Shown here piece by piece: positions 13,834 through 21,237 of a stretch of 34,804 nt of DNA. Source of the DNA: a virus; the IMG/VR virus record IMGVR_UViG_3300042939_000695, positions 1 through 34,804 of that record, one strand, 5' to 3'. How positions within the stretch are numbered: the first letter of the stretch is position 1; each line of letters begins with the position of its first letter. Below the pieces are notes generated by a model, which had not been told where the DNA came from, searched no databases, and was given only the letters and a program-made list of their open reading frames with translations. The position numbers were made by a program, and so were the translations under genes.

Positions 13834-13871
13834 AAAAGTATCTGAGATTCTCTACAAACTCAGATACTTTT
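13834..13871. repeat. Perfect 13-base inverted repeat between divergent genes
   Basis: AAAAGTATCTGAG (13834-13846) and CTCAGATACTTTT (13859-13871) are separated by 12 bases. It lies between two divergently transcribed genes, where a terminator for either would be unexpected, although T-tracts flank both sides. A shared operator, or an insulator against antisense transcription, are possibilities. Confidence 0.7.
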
Positions 13872-13891
13872 TCTTTATTATAAGGTATTTG

Positions 13892-13900
13892 TGTTAAAAT
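13892..13900 (+). promoter_or_regulatory. Possible extended -10 promoter for KGG gene
   Basis: TGTTAAAAT fits an extended -10 (TGn plus TAAAAT at 13895-13900), 29 bases before the ATG at 13929. No clear -35 is seen, and the inverted repeat lies just upstream. Confidence 0.35.
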
Positions 13901-13928
13901 AAATATTAACTTAGATGTTAGTAAAATT

Positions 13929-14201
13929 ATGAAATCAGAAAATAAGAAATGTGGTTTTGCTGCTATGAGCCCAGAAAAACGTCGGGAGGTTTCTAGTAAA
14001 GGGGGTAAAGCATCTCACGATAAAGGAACGCTTCATAAATTCACGCCAGACGAGTGTAGCGATGGTGGGGTTTCCACATCACGAAACAAAGACTACATGA
14101 CTGAGATAGGTCGTAAAGGTGGCAAGGTATCTCGTGATAAAGGAACACTGTATAAGTTTACTTCTGAAGATTGTAGAAAAGCGTGGAAAAGATCAACATG
14201 A
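13929..14201 (+). CDS. KGG-repeat (Con-10-like) protein
   Basis: A 90-residue hydrophilic basic protein with stress-type KGG repeats: GFAAMSPEKRREVSSKGGKA and IGRKGGKVSRDKGTLYKF, plus a degenerate middle copy with SDGG. The phrases GTLHKFTPDEC and GTLYKFTSEDC recur. Such repeats are known in general-stress and conidiation-type proteins and are usually disordered. It stands first in the transcript leading to the large unknown proteins. Its role in a phage context is unclear; DNA binding or packing is possible given its charge. Confidence 0.7.
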   Translation: MKSENKKCGFAAMSPEKRREVSSKGGKASHDKGTLHKFTPDECSDGGVSTSRNKDYMTEIGRKGGKVSRDKGTLYKFTSEDCRKAWKRST

Positions 14202-14231
14202 ACAAATTTAGATAAGAATCAAGGAAATAAA

Positions 14232-14399
14232 ATGACAACAGAAACAGCACCAACGGAAATAGCTGCGCCGTCGATTGTGGGGTATTTACTCGACAATCAA
14301 GGGAAGACGATTAAGTGTAAAGTGACGATAAACTCAAAGGGATATATAGTGTTTTATCCCGTGGACGAGGAGTGCGATCGCAATGCCAACAACGACTGA
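14232..14399 (+). CDS. Small hypothetical protein (55 aa)
   Basis: An AAGGAAATAAA site precedes ATG 14232. The product has an Ala/Thr/Pro-rich head and a beta-type segment (KTIKCKVTINSKGYIVFYPV). The stop lies 17 bases inside the next gene, and a HIP1 site covers the overlap. Probably a real coupled gene; function unknown. Confidence 0.55.
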   Translation: MTTETAPTEIAAPSIVGYLLDNQGKTIKCKVTINSKGYIVFYPVDEECDRNANND

Positions 14400-15219
14400 T
14401 TATGTTAGTTCGGTTTCGTTACTGCCAACAGTGGAATTTTTGGAGTTGGTAGCTAAGAAACAATGGGACTCAACCGTTAGTTATGGCCTGGGAGTATCAA
14501 CTATTGTCCCGATGTTTCACTCCACAACTAACTCGGAATGGCTATGCCTTAATTCTGAATCTGAATTTTTAACAAGCCCACAGGGAACGGTATCAATCAA
14601 GAATCCGTTTAGCTACACCCGACAGGAATCGTCCCCGGTTTATATTGGCTATAACGATATTTCCATCCCATCTGCTAAGGTAAATAAAGCCAAATCACTC
14701 TATTTGTTCAGGATAGATGAAGATGGGAAAAATGAAGTTATTATGGTTTCTAATTACGACAAGAAGCCTGATAATGTTACCACCGCACCGCCATTGGATT
14801 GCTTCTCTAGGGAGTGCATGACGTGGTTTAGTAGCGATGTTGATTGGTTTACGGGGTTTGGGGTTTCTTCTCAGTCTCTGGCTTCGTTTGTGGTAGATGA
14901 CAATGGGATTATATTAACTAAGTCTAGCGATATCTTATCGGGGGTAATTCCTGAATCGGTGATAACGGTTGACTATACTAATATTCAGGTTTTAAATACA
15001 GTCTCAGAGTTGACCCCGTGGGTTTCTATTCAGTTATCAACAGGGGTTCAGTATATGGGTTCAGAAGATGATAAAGCTAATATTTTATTTTTGTACTCAG
15101 TAGACAAAGATAATGATTCCTTAGTGGCTTTTGCTCATGGCTATACTTCCCCAACTATTCAAAGCTATGGTAGAATTACTACAGAGGTTTCTTTTAATTC
15201 GGGAATCATTATTATTTAA
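14383..15219 (+). CDS. Hypothetical, likely virion protein (278 aa)
   Basis: A GAGGAG site precedes ATG 14383 by nine bases. The 278-residue product is beta-rich with alternating short strands and many Ser/Thr, and has no membrane span or enzyme motif. It heads three adjacent, similarly styled genes (14383, 15231, 17399). The style suits phage tail or decoration proteins, but I recognise no family. It is followed within 11 bases by the next gene. Confidence 0.6.
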   Translation: MPTTTDYVSSVSLLPTVEFLELVAKKQWDSTVSYGLGVSTIVPMFHSTTNSEWLCLNSESEFLTSPQGTVSIKNPFSYTRQESSPVYIGYNDISIPSAKVNKAKSLYLFRIDEDGKNEVIMVSNYDKKPDNVTTAPPLDCFSRECMTWFSSDVDWFTGFGVSSQSLASFVVDDNGIILTKSSDILSGVIPESVITVDYTNIQVLNTVSELTPWVSIQLSTGVQYMGSEDDKANILFLYSVDKDNDSLVAFAHGYTSPTIQSYGRITTEVSFNSGIIII

Positions 15220-15230
15220 AGTTTAATATT

Positions 15231-17396
15231 ATGACATTCTCTGGAAAGTATCAGTTTAAAACCCGCGCAGAAAAACCGATTAGAATAGCTTTTTTATATT
15301 CTAAACTAACTGAGACAGACGAGGCGTTTTCCTTTACTTCCCCCGTTAGGTCATGGCGGCGGATGCGCCCATTATATCCAGTAAATCCGTTAGCAAAACA
15401 GTCTTTTTATTGTCATGAGATGCCCGACAATTGCGGTAATTACGCTTCACTTTCTGACTGTTTAATCAGAAAACTAGACTCTAAGTTTGCACCCCAATCT
15501 GGCAGCGATGCAAGGGGTAATAATAACCCAGCCGATTCTATCATTGCTTTATTCTCCATTGGGGATGATTCTGTTAATACTGCCTATACTCAACAATTTA
15601 ATATTTTTAATTTGTTATCAAGTGGTATTGGTTCCACGTTAAAGGCTGGCTTCTGGGCAGATTATGGCTCGGTTAATACGGGGATGCGACCAACAGTTCC
15701 CATACAATCTGCGGTATTATTTACAGGGATGACCATTTCAACAGGGCTAACCGATACAATGGTTGGTTATGATGTTTCAGCTAGAAAATGGAATGGTTCA
15801 GCTTTTACCGAGGGCGATAACTACTACTTCCCAAAAACAACAACCGGAATTAATTCTGTCGAAACCCTAGAATATTATGCAATAAATCAGACTGGGAATT
15901 TTACTTTAGATAGCTATGGTGGATTTGTTGCACATACAGCCAGCGAGGTTATCTGCAACTCTAACATTGAAGCTGTTGACTGGTATGTTAGCGGTGCAGG
16001 AAACTTCTCAGGGTCGTCATCAGAGCAGCATATAGGGTCAGGTAGACGAGCTAATATCGGCACTGGGTACGTCATTTTTCAGGGTTCCAAGAATCAATTA
16101 TCAGACTTTGCAACGTTATTGGGTCAAGCTATATCTAGGTGGGATTTGGATGGTGGTGTTACCTTGCAAGTAGTCGCCAACCCTTTCGGATGTTCCACAA
16201 CTGGAGACTTAAACGGTGGCGGTCTACCAGCAGACCCCGACCCCGACGCTATACCTCCCGTGACATCTGCTACATACATGGGACGCTACTCAGAGATATT
16301 TGTTAATTTTCAAGGGGATGGTGGCGTTAAAGAGGTTAAATTACCAATTCGTTTTCCGACCCGTGCCACTAAAGTTCAATATGGGGATGCAGGATTTTAT
16401 AACAAGAATATTTCCCCAACATCAGGACAGCAACCCGTAGTAGCTCAGTGGACTTCTGAATTATTTAAAGGTGTTTTGGAGTTGGATGCCGACTTTATTT
16501 ATGCCAAAATTTTATATGCTCCGTTTAGGGAATGGAAAGAAGGGGAAAAGCCTTTTGCCAAGCCTGCTAATAACGAAACTAGCTATAGTCACAATCAAGG
16601 CGAATGGACGCTTGAGACTAGGATATTGAACGCTCCCACTGCTTCTAATGAATATTTAGAAGCAACAAGAGATGTAGTTCCTCAAGTTGATTGGTTTAAT
16701 AAATGTAGGGTTTTTAAGATTCGTCAAAGCGACATGACAATAGTTGAGGATGTCACATATTCAAGGGGAGCAAATCAAGCCATTTCTCAGGAGGGGTGGA
16801 CTCACGAAATCACCAAAGATTATGTTTTACTTGACCATAGAACTGAAGCAAAATATATACCTTTCATTGGTGCAGATGATTACTTAAGCCCACCTAATTT
16901 AGTCGTACCACCAACAACAGGAAAACGGGGATATTGTGGGACTCCTATTGTTTATCCCCAGATTGGCTTAGGAATTGACCATAGAGCCCGATATCAGCTA
17001 TCACCCTATACATTCCCAGACTTTCTAACACCTCAAGAATTTTGGACTGATTTAGACTGGATTATTTATTTGTTGAGTGAAAAACCCGCCAATCATTTTG
17101 TTGATTGGACAGAAAGATTGGGCTATCAGGATGTGTTAAAAAACTTGTATTTTGAAACACCTGGCAAATACTCAGGCTACGGGAGAACGCCCAGGCATGA
17201 AGCCAATGATTATGCGGGTACAAATTTAGTATACTCCGATTATACCGACATTGATTCTGGCTATGGATTTATGGATAAGATAGTAGAATATAATTGTTTT
17301 TTAGGGAGTGCTATCAGAAAGAATGGATTAATTGAAAAATGGGTAAGAGTTTCTCCCAATTCGTTCCCAATTCCTTACATTAGAATAGTTCAATAA
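15231..17396 (+). CDS. Large hypothetical protein, likely tail/virion (721 aa)
   Basis: The largest product in the window (721 residues). It opens MTFSGKYQFKTRAEKPIRIA, is Gly/Ser/Asn/Tyr-rich and beta-type throughout, and carries a Pro/Asp-rich hinge near residue 335 (LPADPDPDAIPP) dividing two halves. No transmembrane, catalytic or coiled-coil signature is visible. Size and style suit a tail, baseplate or receptor-binding protein. It shares the opening MTF with the next gene, and the three genes 14383-18007 form one transcript. Confidence 0.6.
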   Translation: MTFSGKYQFKTRAEKPIRIAFLYSKLTETDEAFSFTSPVRSWRRMRPLYPVNPLAKQSFYCHEMPDNCGNYASLSDCLIRKLDSKFAPQSGSDARGNNNPADSIIALFSIGDDSVNTAYTQQFNIFNLLSSGIGSTLKAGFWADYGSVNTGMRPTVPIQSAVLFTGMTISTGLTDTMVGYDVSARKWNGSAFTEGDNYYFPKTTTGINSVETLEYYAINQTGNFTLDSYGGFVAHTASEVICNSNIEAVDWYVSGAGNFSGSSSEQHIGSGRRANIGTGYVIFQGSKNQLSDFATLLGQAISRWDLDGGVTLQVVANPFGCSTTGDLNGGGLPADPDPDAIPPVTSATYMGRYSEIFVNFQGDGGVKEVKLPIRFPTRATKVQYGDAGFYNKNISPTSGQQPVVAQWTSELFKGVLELDADFIYAKILYAPFREWKEGEKPFAKPANNETSYSHNQGEWTLETRILNAPTASNEYLEATRDVVPQVDWFNKCRVFKIRQSDMTIVEDVTYSRGANQAISQEGWTHEITKDYVLLDHRTEAKYIPFIGADDYLSPPNLVVPPTTGKRGYCGTPIVYPQIGLGIDHRARYQLSPYTFPDFLTPQEFWTDLDWIIYLLSEKPANHFVDWTERLGYQDVLKNLYFETPGKYSGYGRTPRHEANDYAGTNLVYSDYTDIDSGYGFMDKIVEYNCFLGSAIRKNGLIEKWVRVSPNSFPIPYIRIVQ

Positions 17397-17398
17397 TT

Positions 17399-18007
17399 AT
17401 GACATTTAGAACAGAAACACCGGAAATAAGATTGCTAAAAAACCTTAGATACAATCACTATGTTGATATTGGGTCTTTTCACAATATTGATATCGGAACA
17501 AATCAAACAGGTTCTATTGGCAATGTCACAATACAGCCTTCTGTTGAGGCTTTCTTGACAACAAAGGAAAGATTTAATTTTGAGATAGAGGTGATGGTAG
17601 TACAGAGGGGGGAAGATGGGAAACCCTCTGATTTAGTGCCAACAAAGCAAGTGATTCAGGTAACGGGTTTGGGATTGCCAAATCCAGGTAATGGAGTTCA
17701 AAACGATGTCACAACAAAAACCTTAAAGTTTATTGACTTCAAGGTTAATGCGATTGGTTCTTTTGGCAATTATTATGATTTGTATTATGGAGAATATTGG
17801 AGCGATGATATAACAAGTATCGCATCAAATCCGGCAATAATACCATTTGAAAGAACCGTAACAGTTGATATTAACAAGATAGGATTGAGTAATACCCTAG
17901 AAAATGGTGCTGATTCTTTTGGTCAGAACCAAACTGGCAACCCTAACACTTTTTGGACTAATACTTTGCCTGGTCAAGTATTAGATATCGCCTGTTATCT
18001 TCCCTGA
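17399..18007 (+). CDS. Hypothetical virion-type protein (202 aa)
   Basis: ATG 17399 is two bases after the previous stop. A beta-rich product with Gly/Asn-rich loops (DIGSFHNIDIGTNQTGSIGN) and no membrane span or enzyme motif. The 3' end overlaps the convergent GH10-like gene by 13 bases. Probably assembles with the 721-residue protein; inference from position only. Confidence 0.55.
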   Translation: MTFRTETPEIRLLKNLRYNHYVDIGSFHNIDIGTNQTGSIGNVTIQPSVEAFLTTKERFNFEIEVMVVQRGEDGKPSDLVPTKQVIQVTGLGLPNPGNGVQNDVTTKTLKFIDFKVNAIGSFGNYYDLYYGEYWSDDITSIASNPAIIPFERTVTVDINKIGLSNTLENGADSFGQNQTGNPNTFWTNTLPGQVLDIACYLP

Positions 18008-18738
18008 GTAAACAAGTTTAGACTCTCAAAGGTTGGCATCCGTCGCCCAACATGGGAGTCTTCCTCAGTTAACCACCAATTGCAAAATGATTTTACTTTG
18101 TGGTTATTTGCGATCGCCTCCAATTCCTTCCAGAATCCAGGGCAAAGCAACTTGTCAACTTCGGACTGATACCAAAGACTCGCCTCAATGAAGTGGATTT
18201 GGATACTATTGAACATCCCAATTAGTTCAGGAAGTTGAGCCAAAACTACGGGTGCATTATAGGTTTTCATGTGAGTTTGAACTCCCATTTCTACGGGAAA
18301 ACCAGAGGCTTTCAACTCAAGACAGATGTTAGAGACTGATTCCCACTTTTTGAGTAAATGGGGTTTAAATTCTCCAACGATTAATTTAGCTTCGGGATTG
18401 GCTAAATGCGCGGCTTCAAAATATCGCTTTAGGTTGTCTATTTTGTAATTAGGGTACGGGACTCCTAGGTCATCAGTAAATTCATTTATGAGTACCCATT
18501 CACTGATTACAGGGTACAAAGAAACCCGTCTAGTCACCCATTCGGCTATCGTTTCGCAACCGGAAGACGGGTCGGGTTTTTGATGCCTATGACCATATAA
18601 GAATTGACCCCGATAGATTTTATCGGGGATATCAAAAACGCTAGGCTGACCCCATAAACTCAAGTGATATCCCGCCACGACCCCATCAAATTTAGAATAA
18701 TCAAGCGGAAGACTTGACCCGCAAGTAAATTTAAGCAT
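17995..18738 (-). CDS. GH10-like glycoside hydrolase, tail-associated
   Basis: Start ATG 18738 shares a TAATG junction with the upstream gene and has GGAG nearby; an earlier start adds eight residues. The 247-residue chain fits the (beta/alpha)8 GH10 (xylanase-type) layout: SEWVLINEF with Glu86 as acid/base, FPVEMGVQTHM (152-157), IQIHFIEASLW with Glu185 as likely nucleophile, and FCNWWLTEEDS near the end. It lacks a signal peptide, so it could act from a tail to cut host sheath or capsular polysaccharide. The fold call is from motif order; the substrate is unknown. Confidence 0.65.
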   Translation of the reverse strand: MLKFTCGSSLPLDYSKFDGVVAGYHLSLWGQPSVFDIPDKIYRGQFLYGHRHQKPDPSSGCETIAEWVTRRVSLYPVISEWVLINEFTDDLGVPYPNYKIDNLKRYFEAAHLANPEAKLIVGEFKPHLLKKWESVSNICLELKASGFPVEMGVQTHMKTYNAPVVLAQLPELIGMFNSIQIHFIEASLWYQSEVDKLLCPGFWKELEAIANNHKVKSFCNWWLTEEDSHVGRRMPTFESLNLFTQGR

Positions 18739-19217
18739 TAGCTGGCTCCAGCCCAAACCCACCCACCGGAAAAGGCAACATACATCAGCCCAGTAGAAGT
18801 ATCAAGCCACGTCTCTCTCGCACTATTGGGGGTCTTAGAAACACTTGCCGGGGTGTCAGTGTGTACGCGCATTCTGGCATCTGTCTCTACCCATGCCGTG
18901 CCGTTGTAGACATAGGTTAGGACTGAATCATAGTTATTGACCGCCCCATTCTCTTGATATATCCAACGGGTTCCAATCGCAGCCGCCCCCGTTGGCGTGG
19001 TAGTGGCAACAACTGTAGAATCTCTGGATATAAACCATCTACCTCCGCCCGTGGCAGTGTAGCAACTTTTACTATTTGCTGTTGAAGTCGTGTCGGTTTT
19101 AGCTAATGCTAACCAAACTTTTTCGGCAGAAGCATAGAAGACAATTCCATCTTCTAAATCAGTAACACTTAAAGCCACAATCGCGGCTATATTCGCCTTT
19201 GAACCCATCCAAGGCAT
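18738..19217 (-). CDS. Phage tail/structural protein (159 aa)
   Basis: Ser/Thr/Gly-rich chain with GTRWIYQENGAVNNYDS, YVYNGTAWVETDARMRVHTD and SARETWLDTSTGLMYVA, phrases common in phage tail-fibre or tail-tip head segments. It sits between the 118-residue protein and the GH10-like enzyme, four bases after the upstream stop, and probably attaches or displays that enzyme. The assignment is by style; no specific family is recalled. Confidence 0.6.
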   Translation of the reverse strand: MPWMGSKANIAAIVALSVTDLEDGIVFYASAEKVWLALAKTDTTSTANSKSCYTATGGGRWFISRDSTVVATTTPTGAAAIGTRWIYQENGAVNNYDSVLTYVYNGTAWVETDARMRVHTDTPASVSKTPNSARETWLDTSTGLMYVAFSGGWVWAGAS

Positions 19218-19221
19218 TATC

Positions 19222-19578
19222 TTAAATCTCCGCTATAGTTATATTCGATAATACAGGAATAAAGTTAGGGATTGCCCCGTTCCAATCTTCTAAAACTTCA
19301 GAGTTCCAACCATCGCTAGAATCCCAAAATAAATTAACAGGGGTATCGGTAGCAAAAGCCTTAACCTCTGTTAATGCAGGAGCGAGTAACTTGGTTTGAA
19401 GTTGGAATGGAAAACCCCGATCTATCTTAGCATTTACCATAAAAGGTTTTAAGCTAAAGTAGGCATCCGTTACAGAAAGATTGCTAACTATTCCTCCGAT
19501 AATCATAGTATCAGTGGCAGCCGTGAATAGAAGTTTTTGCCCTTCTATTCTTTGGTTTAGGTTCGTTGCGATCGCCAT
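19222..19578 (-). CDS. Hypothetical structural protein (118 aa)
   Basis: A beta-rich product opening with AIATNLNQRIEGQKLLFTAA and ending NFIPVLSNITIAEI. First gene of a three-gene minus-strand unit with the tail-type protein and GH10-like hydrolase. A HIP1 site covers the start codon. No family recognised; a tail adaptor is a reasonable guess. Confidence 0.5.
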   Translation of the reverse strand: MAIATNLNQRIEGQKLLFTAATDTMIIGGIVSNLSVTDAYFSLKPFMVNAKIDRGFPFQLQTKLLAPALTEVKAFATDTPVNLFWDSSDGWNSEVLEDWNGAIPNFIPVLSNITIAEI

Positions 19579-19643
19579 ATTTTGTTAGCATTTAGAACTG
19601 TTTATATTATATAATAAAACAATAGTTTTGTGCTGATTAAATT

Positions 19644-19877
19644 ATGATTAATACTCAAGAACTAGAGAATGCGATCACCATTGTGGAAAAATGGTTAATC
19701 CCTCAATTCCTAGGAAAGAGGGCAGTATTTATCTATCCCTCTAAAGCTCAGAAGGATTTGGGATTGAGTGAAAAAGTATTTTGGTTTGCAATTTTTACTT
19801 TAGTTGAGCAGCAGAAAATCAGCTTAGGTGAAAACGATTACATGGCAATTTATCCGGCTGCAATTGTATTGACATAG
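19644..19877 (+). CDS. Small hypothetical protein (77 aa)
   Basis: A 77-residue product with two helices (ELENAITIVEKWLIPQFLG and LSEKVFWFAIFTLVEQQ) and a mildly hydrophobic C-terminus (YMAIYPAAIVLT). It resembles a small winged-helix-like unit but has no clear motif. Its stop lies nine bases before the first copy of the structured leader. Function unknown. Confidence 0.5.
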   Translation: MINTQELENAITIVEKWLIPQFLGKRAVFIYPSKAQKDLGLSEKVFWFAIFTLVEQQKISLGENDYMAIYPAAIVLT

Positions 19878-19885
19878 AAAAATTA

Positions 19886-19943
19886 TCCCCACGATGTTTT
19901 GTCACACCTGGGGACTTGAGTAAACCTATATAACAGGCTACTA
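19886..19943 (+). promoter_or_regulatory. Structured leader repeat, copy 1
   Basis: TCCCCA (19886-19891) pairs with TGGGGA (19909-19914), followed by a second small stem with AGT/ACT and CCT/AGG arms around ATATAAC; the next base is the A of ATG 19944. The AGG of the second stem is the only Shine-Dalgarno-like sequence, so the stem would hide it. It aligns with 20392-20448. A cis-acting RNA control element is inferred. Confidence 0.5.
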
Positions 19944-20375
19944 ATGGACAAAGATAACACGGAAAAATATAACCCGCGCTGCTTAACTTGCGGTGGGAAG
20001 ATGTGGAAGTCTGGGATAACGCCAACCGGAAAACAAAAGTATTTCTGCAATCCCTGTTGGTTACGGAATCGAAAATCCAATGAAGCCAAGAAAAACCCGC
20101 CATGTCCAAAGTGCGGACACAAGATGAAAAAAAACGGGGTTCATTCGGACGGGAGGCAGAAGTGGCGCTGTACACCCTGCGGAGCGTCCCAAATTTCAAA
20201 TCCCAAACCAGAGGGGCGACCGAGAATCCATGAGAAAATCACGACCTCAGACCCCAAGCCCGTAGGGAGGCCGAGAATCTATCCAGGTCGGAACCTGACC
20301 GATGCCGAATCATATCTCAGACATAAGAAGAAAAAAGCTATGTTGGCACTCAGGGAAAAGTTTGGGACTGATTAA
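19944..20375 (+). CDS. Double zinc-ribbon/AT-hook DNA-binding protein
   Basis: The N-terminal 80 residues carry two similar Cys4 ribbons: C13-C16...C35-C38 and C54-C57...C76-C79, each with the KYFCNPC/KWRCTPC ending seen in IS1/InsA-type zinc ribbons. Two AT-hook-like GRPRI motifs follow (residues 91-95 and 108-112), then a basic helix. No nuclease or integrase domain is present in 143 residues. It is preceded by a structured leader that recurs after it. A DNA-binding regulator or a remnant of a transposase N-terminus are the options. Confidence 0.65.
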   Translation: MDKDNTEKYNPRCLTCGGKMWKSGITPTGKQKYFCNPCWLRNRKSNEAKKNPPCPKCGHKMKKNGVHSDGRQKWRCTPCGASQISNPKPEGRPRIHEKITTSDPKPVGRPRIYPGRNLTDAESYLRHKKKKAMLALREKFGTD

Positions 20376-20377
20376 AT

Positions 20378-20386
20378 TGTTATAAT
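20378..20386 (+). promoter_or_regulatory. Extended -10 promoter
   Basis: TGTTATAAT is a perfect extended -10 (TG, one base, TATAAT at 20381-20386). It places the transcript start at about 20391-20393, the foot of the first hairpin of leader copy 2. No good -35 is visible. Confidence 0.55.
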
Positions 20387-20389
20387 AAG

Positions 20390-20448
20390 CGTCCCCGCAA
20401 TGTTTCTGCATTCGGGGACGTGAGTTCACCTAGTACCGAGGTTCACTA
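20390..20448 (+). promoter_or_regulatory. Structured leader repeat, copy 2
   Basis: CGTCCCCG (20390-20397) pairs with CGGGGACG (20413-20420) and extends with AATG/CATT. A second stem pairs AGT/ACT and CCT/AGG and holds the GAGG ribosome site of ATG 20449. About 70 percent of bases match copy 1 by eye, with both stems kept. With its promoter, short ORF and terminator it forms a self-contained unit of about 170 bases. Confidence 0.55.
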
Positions 20449-20544
20449 ATGAACAATATTATCGCATCGAGGCTTATTCTAGCTGGTCTATTGAGTCAGG
20501 GAATTAAGCGATCGCCACATAACAACCAAAAGGCACGGAGTTGA
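20449..20544 (+). CDS. 31-codon ORF under structured leader
   Basis: ATG 20449 corresponds exactly to the start of the zinc-ribbon gene after leader copy 1. The peptide (opening NNIIASRLILAGLLSQGI) is 31 residues, with a weak hydrophobic stretch and a basic tail. A terminator hairpin covers its stop. It may be a leader peptide, a toxin-like peptide, or a deletion remnant of a gene once served by the leader. Confidence 0.35.
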   Translation: MNNIIASRLILAGLLSQGIKRSPHNNQKARS

Positions 20545-20560
20545 AACCCGTGTTTTTTGG
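20526..20560 (+). terminator. Rho-independent terminator
   Basis: CACGG (20534-20538) pairs with CCGTG (20548-20552), followed by six T (20553-20558). The outer CCAAAA and TTTTGG can extend the stem. It ends the transcript that starts near 20391. Confidence 0.7.
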
Positions 20561-20598
20561 TGTCTAATCCAGTCCTAAAAAGAATTTTAGGTTAATGC

Positions 20599-20628
20599 TT
20601 GACAAATCTAAAACCCGTATGATATAAA
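20599..20628 (+). promoter_or_regulatory. Sigma-70 type promoter
   Basis: TTGACA (20599-20604), an 18-base spacer, then TATAAA (20623-20628) preceded by TGA, giving an extended -10 as well. It drives the 20668-21188 gene trio. Confidence 0.75.
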
Positions 20629-20667
20629 TAGATCAAGGTAAAAAACACACACAGAGAACATAACACC

Positions 20668-20859
20668 ATGAACACGCAAACGACTCCCAACGGAAGCATC
20701 ATCAGTAAAATCACATGGAATCACACATTCGGTTGTCAGAAAGGTGTTGCAACCTTAGCTAATGGGGAAACACTAAAAGTGTGGCGTGGTGGTTATGAAC
20801 CATGGGGTCAAGGTTGGCTACCGTGGGATGATGAAGATGCGGAAAAAGTAAGAAAGTGA
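20668..20859 (+). CDS. Small hypothetical protein (63 aa)
   Basis: First gene after a near-consensus promoter. The product is Gly/Trp-rich (KVWRGGYEPWGQGWLPWDDE), beta-type and acidic at the C-terminus. The next gene begins in a GTGA overlap. Its pairing with an RHH DNA-binding protein is like a toxin-antitoxin or regulator pair, but nothing in the sequence identifies a toxin. Confidence 0.55.
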   Translation: MNTQTTPNGSIISKITWNHTFGCQKGVATLANGETLKVWRGGYEPWGQGWLPWDDEDAEKVRK

Positions 20860-21044
20860 AGTCTAAATACATCGGTCGGGGTGGCTCCTACCCCGGCACT
20901 GGCAGAAAGCCGATAGGTGACTCTAAACGGGTTAAGACCTCGTTTGGCATAGAACCTGAGCTACTAACCAAACTAGATACCCTGGTAGCTCAGGGAGAAG
21001 GGTCACGGAGCGATATTGTAAACAATCTGTTACGGGAAAAATAG
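20856..21044 (+). CDS. Ribbon-helix-helix (CopG-like) protein, GTG start
   Basis: The GTG at 20856 overlaps the previous stop by four bases and gives a full-length 62-residue protein. The N-terminus is Gly-rich (IGRGGSYPGTGRKPIG). The strand RVKTSFGIEPEL, helix LTKLDTLVAQGEG and helix SRSDIVNNLLREK make a standard RHH fold. It probably represses its own promoter, as CopG/antitoxin proteins do. Confidence 0.7.
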   Translation: MKSKYIGRGGSYPGTGRKPIGDSKRVKTSFGIEPELLTKLDTLVAQGEGSRSDIVNNLLREK

Positions 21045-21047
21045 ACC

Positions 21048-21188
21048 ATGAAAATTCAATTTAGGGATAGTTTAGGTTGGTATTGTCCGGGTTATCCTTG
21101 GTGCGATCCAGACGAAAAGCTGTTAGCTGAATGGACGGACGATATTAAAACTTACAATCGAAAAGATGTAAGGATTGTAAGTAAATAA
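21048..21188 (+). CDS. Small hypothetical protein (46 aa)
   Basis: ATG 21048 is three bases past the RHH stop, with a moderate ribosome site. The 46-residue product has LGWYCPGYPWCDPDEKLLA, with two Cys and several Trp, and a polar helical end. A strong terminator follows. The third member of a three-gene unit; function unknown. Confidence 0.5.
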   Translation: MKIQFRDSLGWYCPGYPWCDPDEKLLAEWTDDIKTYNRKDVRIVSK

Positions 21189-21194
21189 AGATTC

Positions 21195-21226
21195 AAAAAG
21201 CCTAGAGGTTGAATCCTAGGCTTTTT
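21195..21226. terminator. Bidirectional rho-independent terminator
   Basis: AAAAAGCCTAG (21195-21205) and CTAGGCTTTTT (21216-21226) form a perfect 11-base stem with A/T tracts on both sides, lying between two convergent units. Confidence 0.9.
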
Positions 21227-21237
21227 GCTATTTCACC

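Noticed and set aside
19944-20375. An insertion sequence transposase
   Set aside because: The zinc ribbons resemble an InsA-type N-terminus, but no catalytic DDE or HUH domain and no terminal inverted repeats are present.
20390-20448. A tRNA or tRNA-like gene
   Set aside because: The two-stem layout has no acceptor/anticodon arrangement and no CCA-type 3' end; it abuts an ATG.
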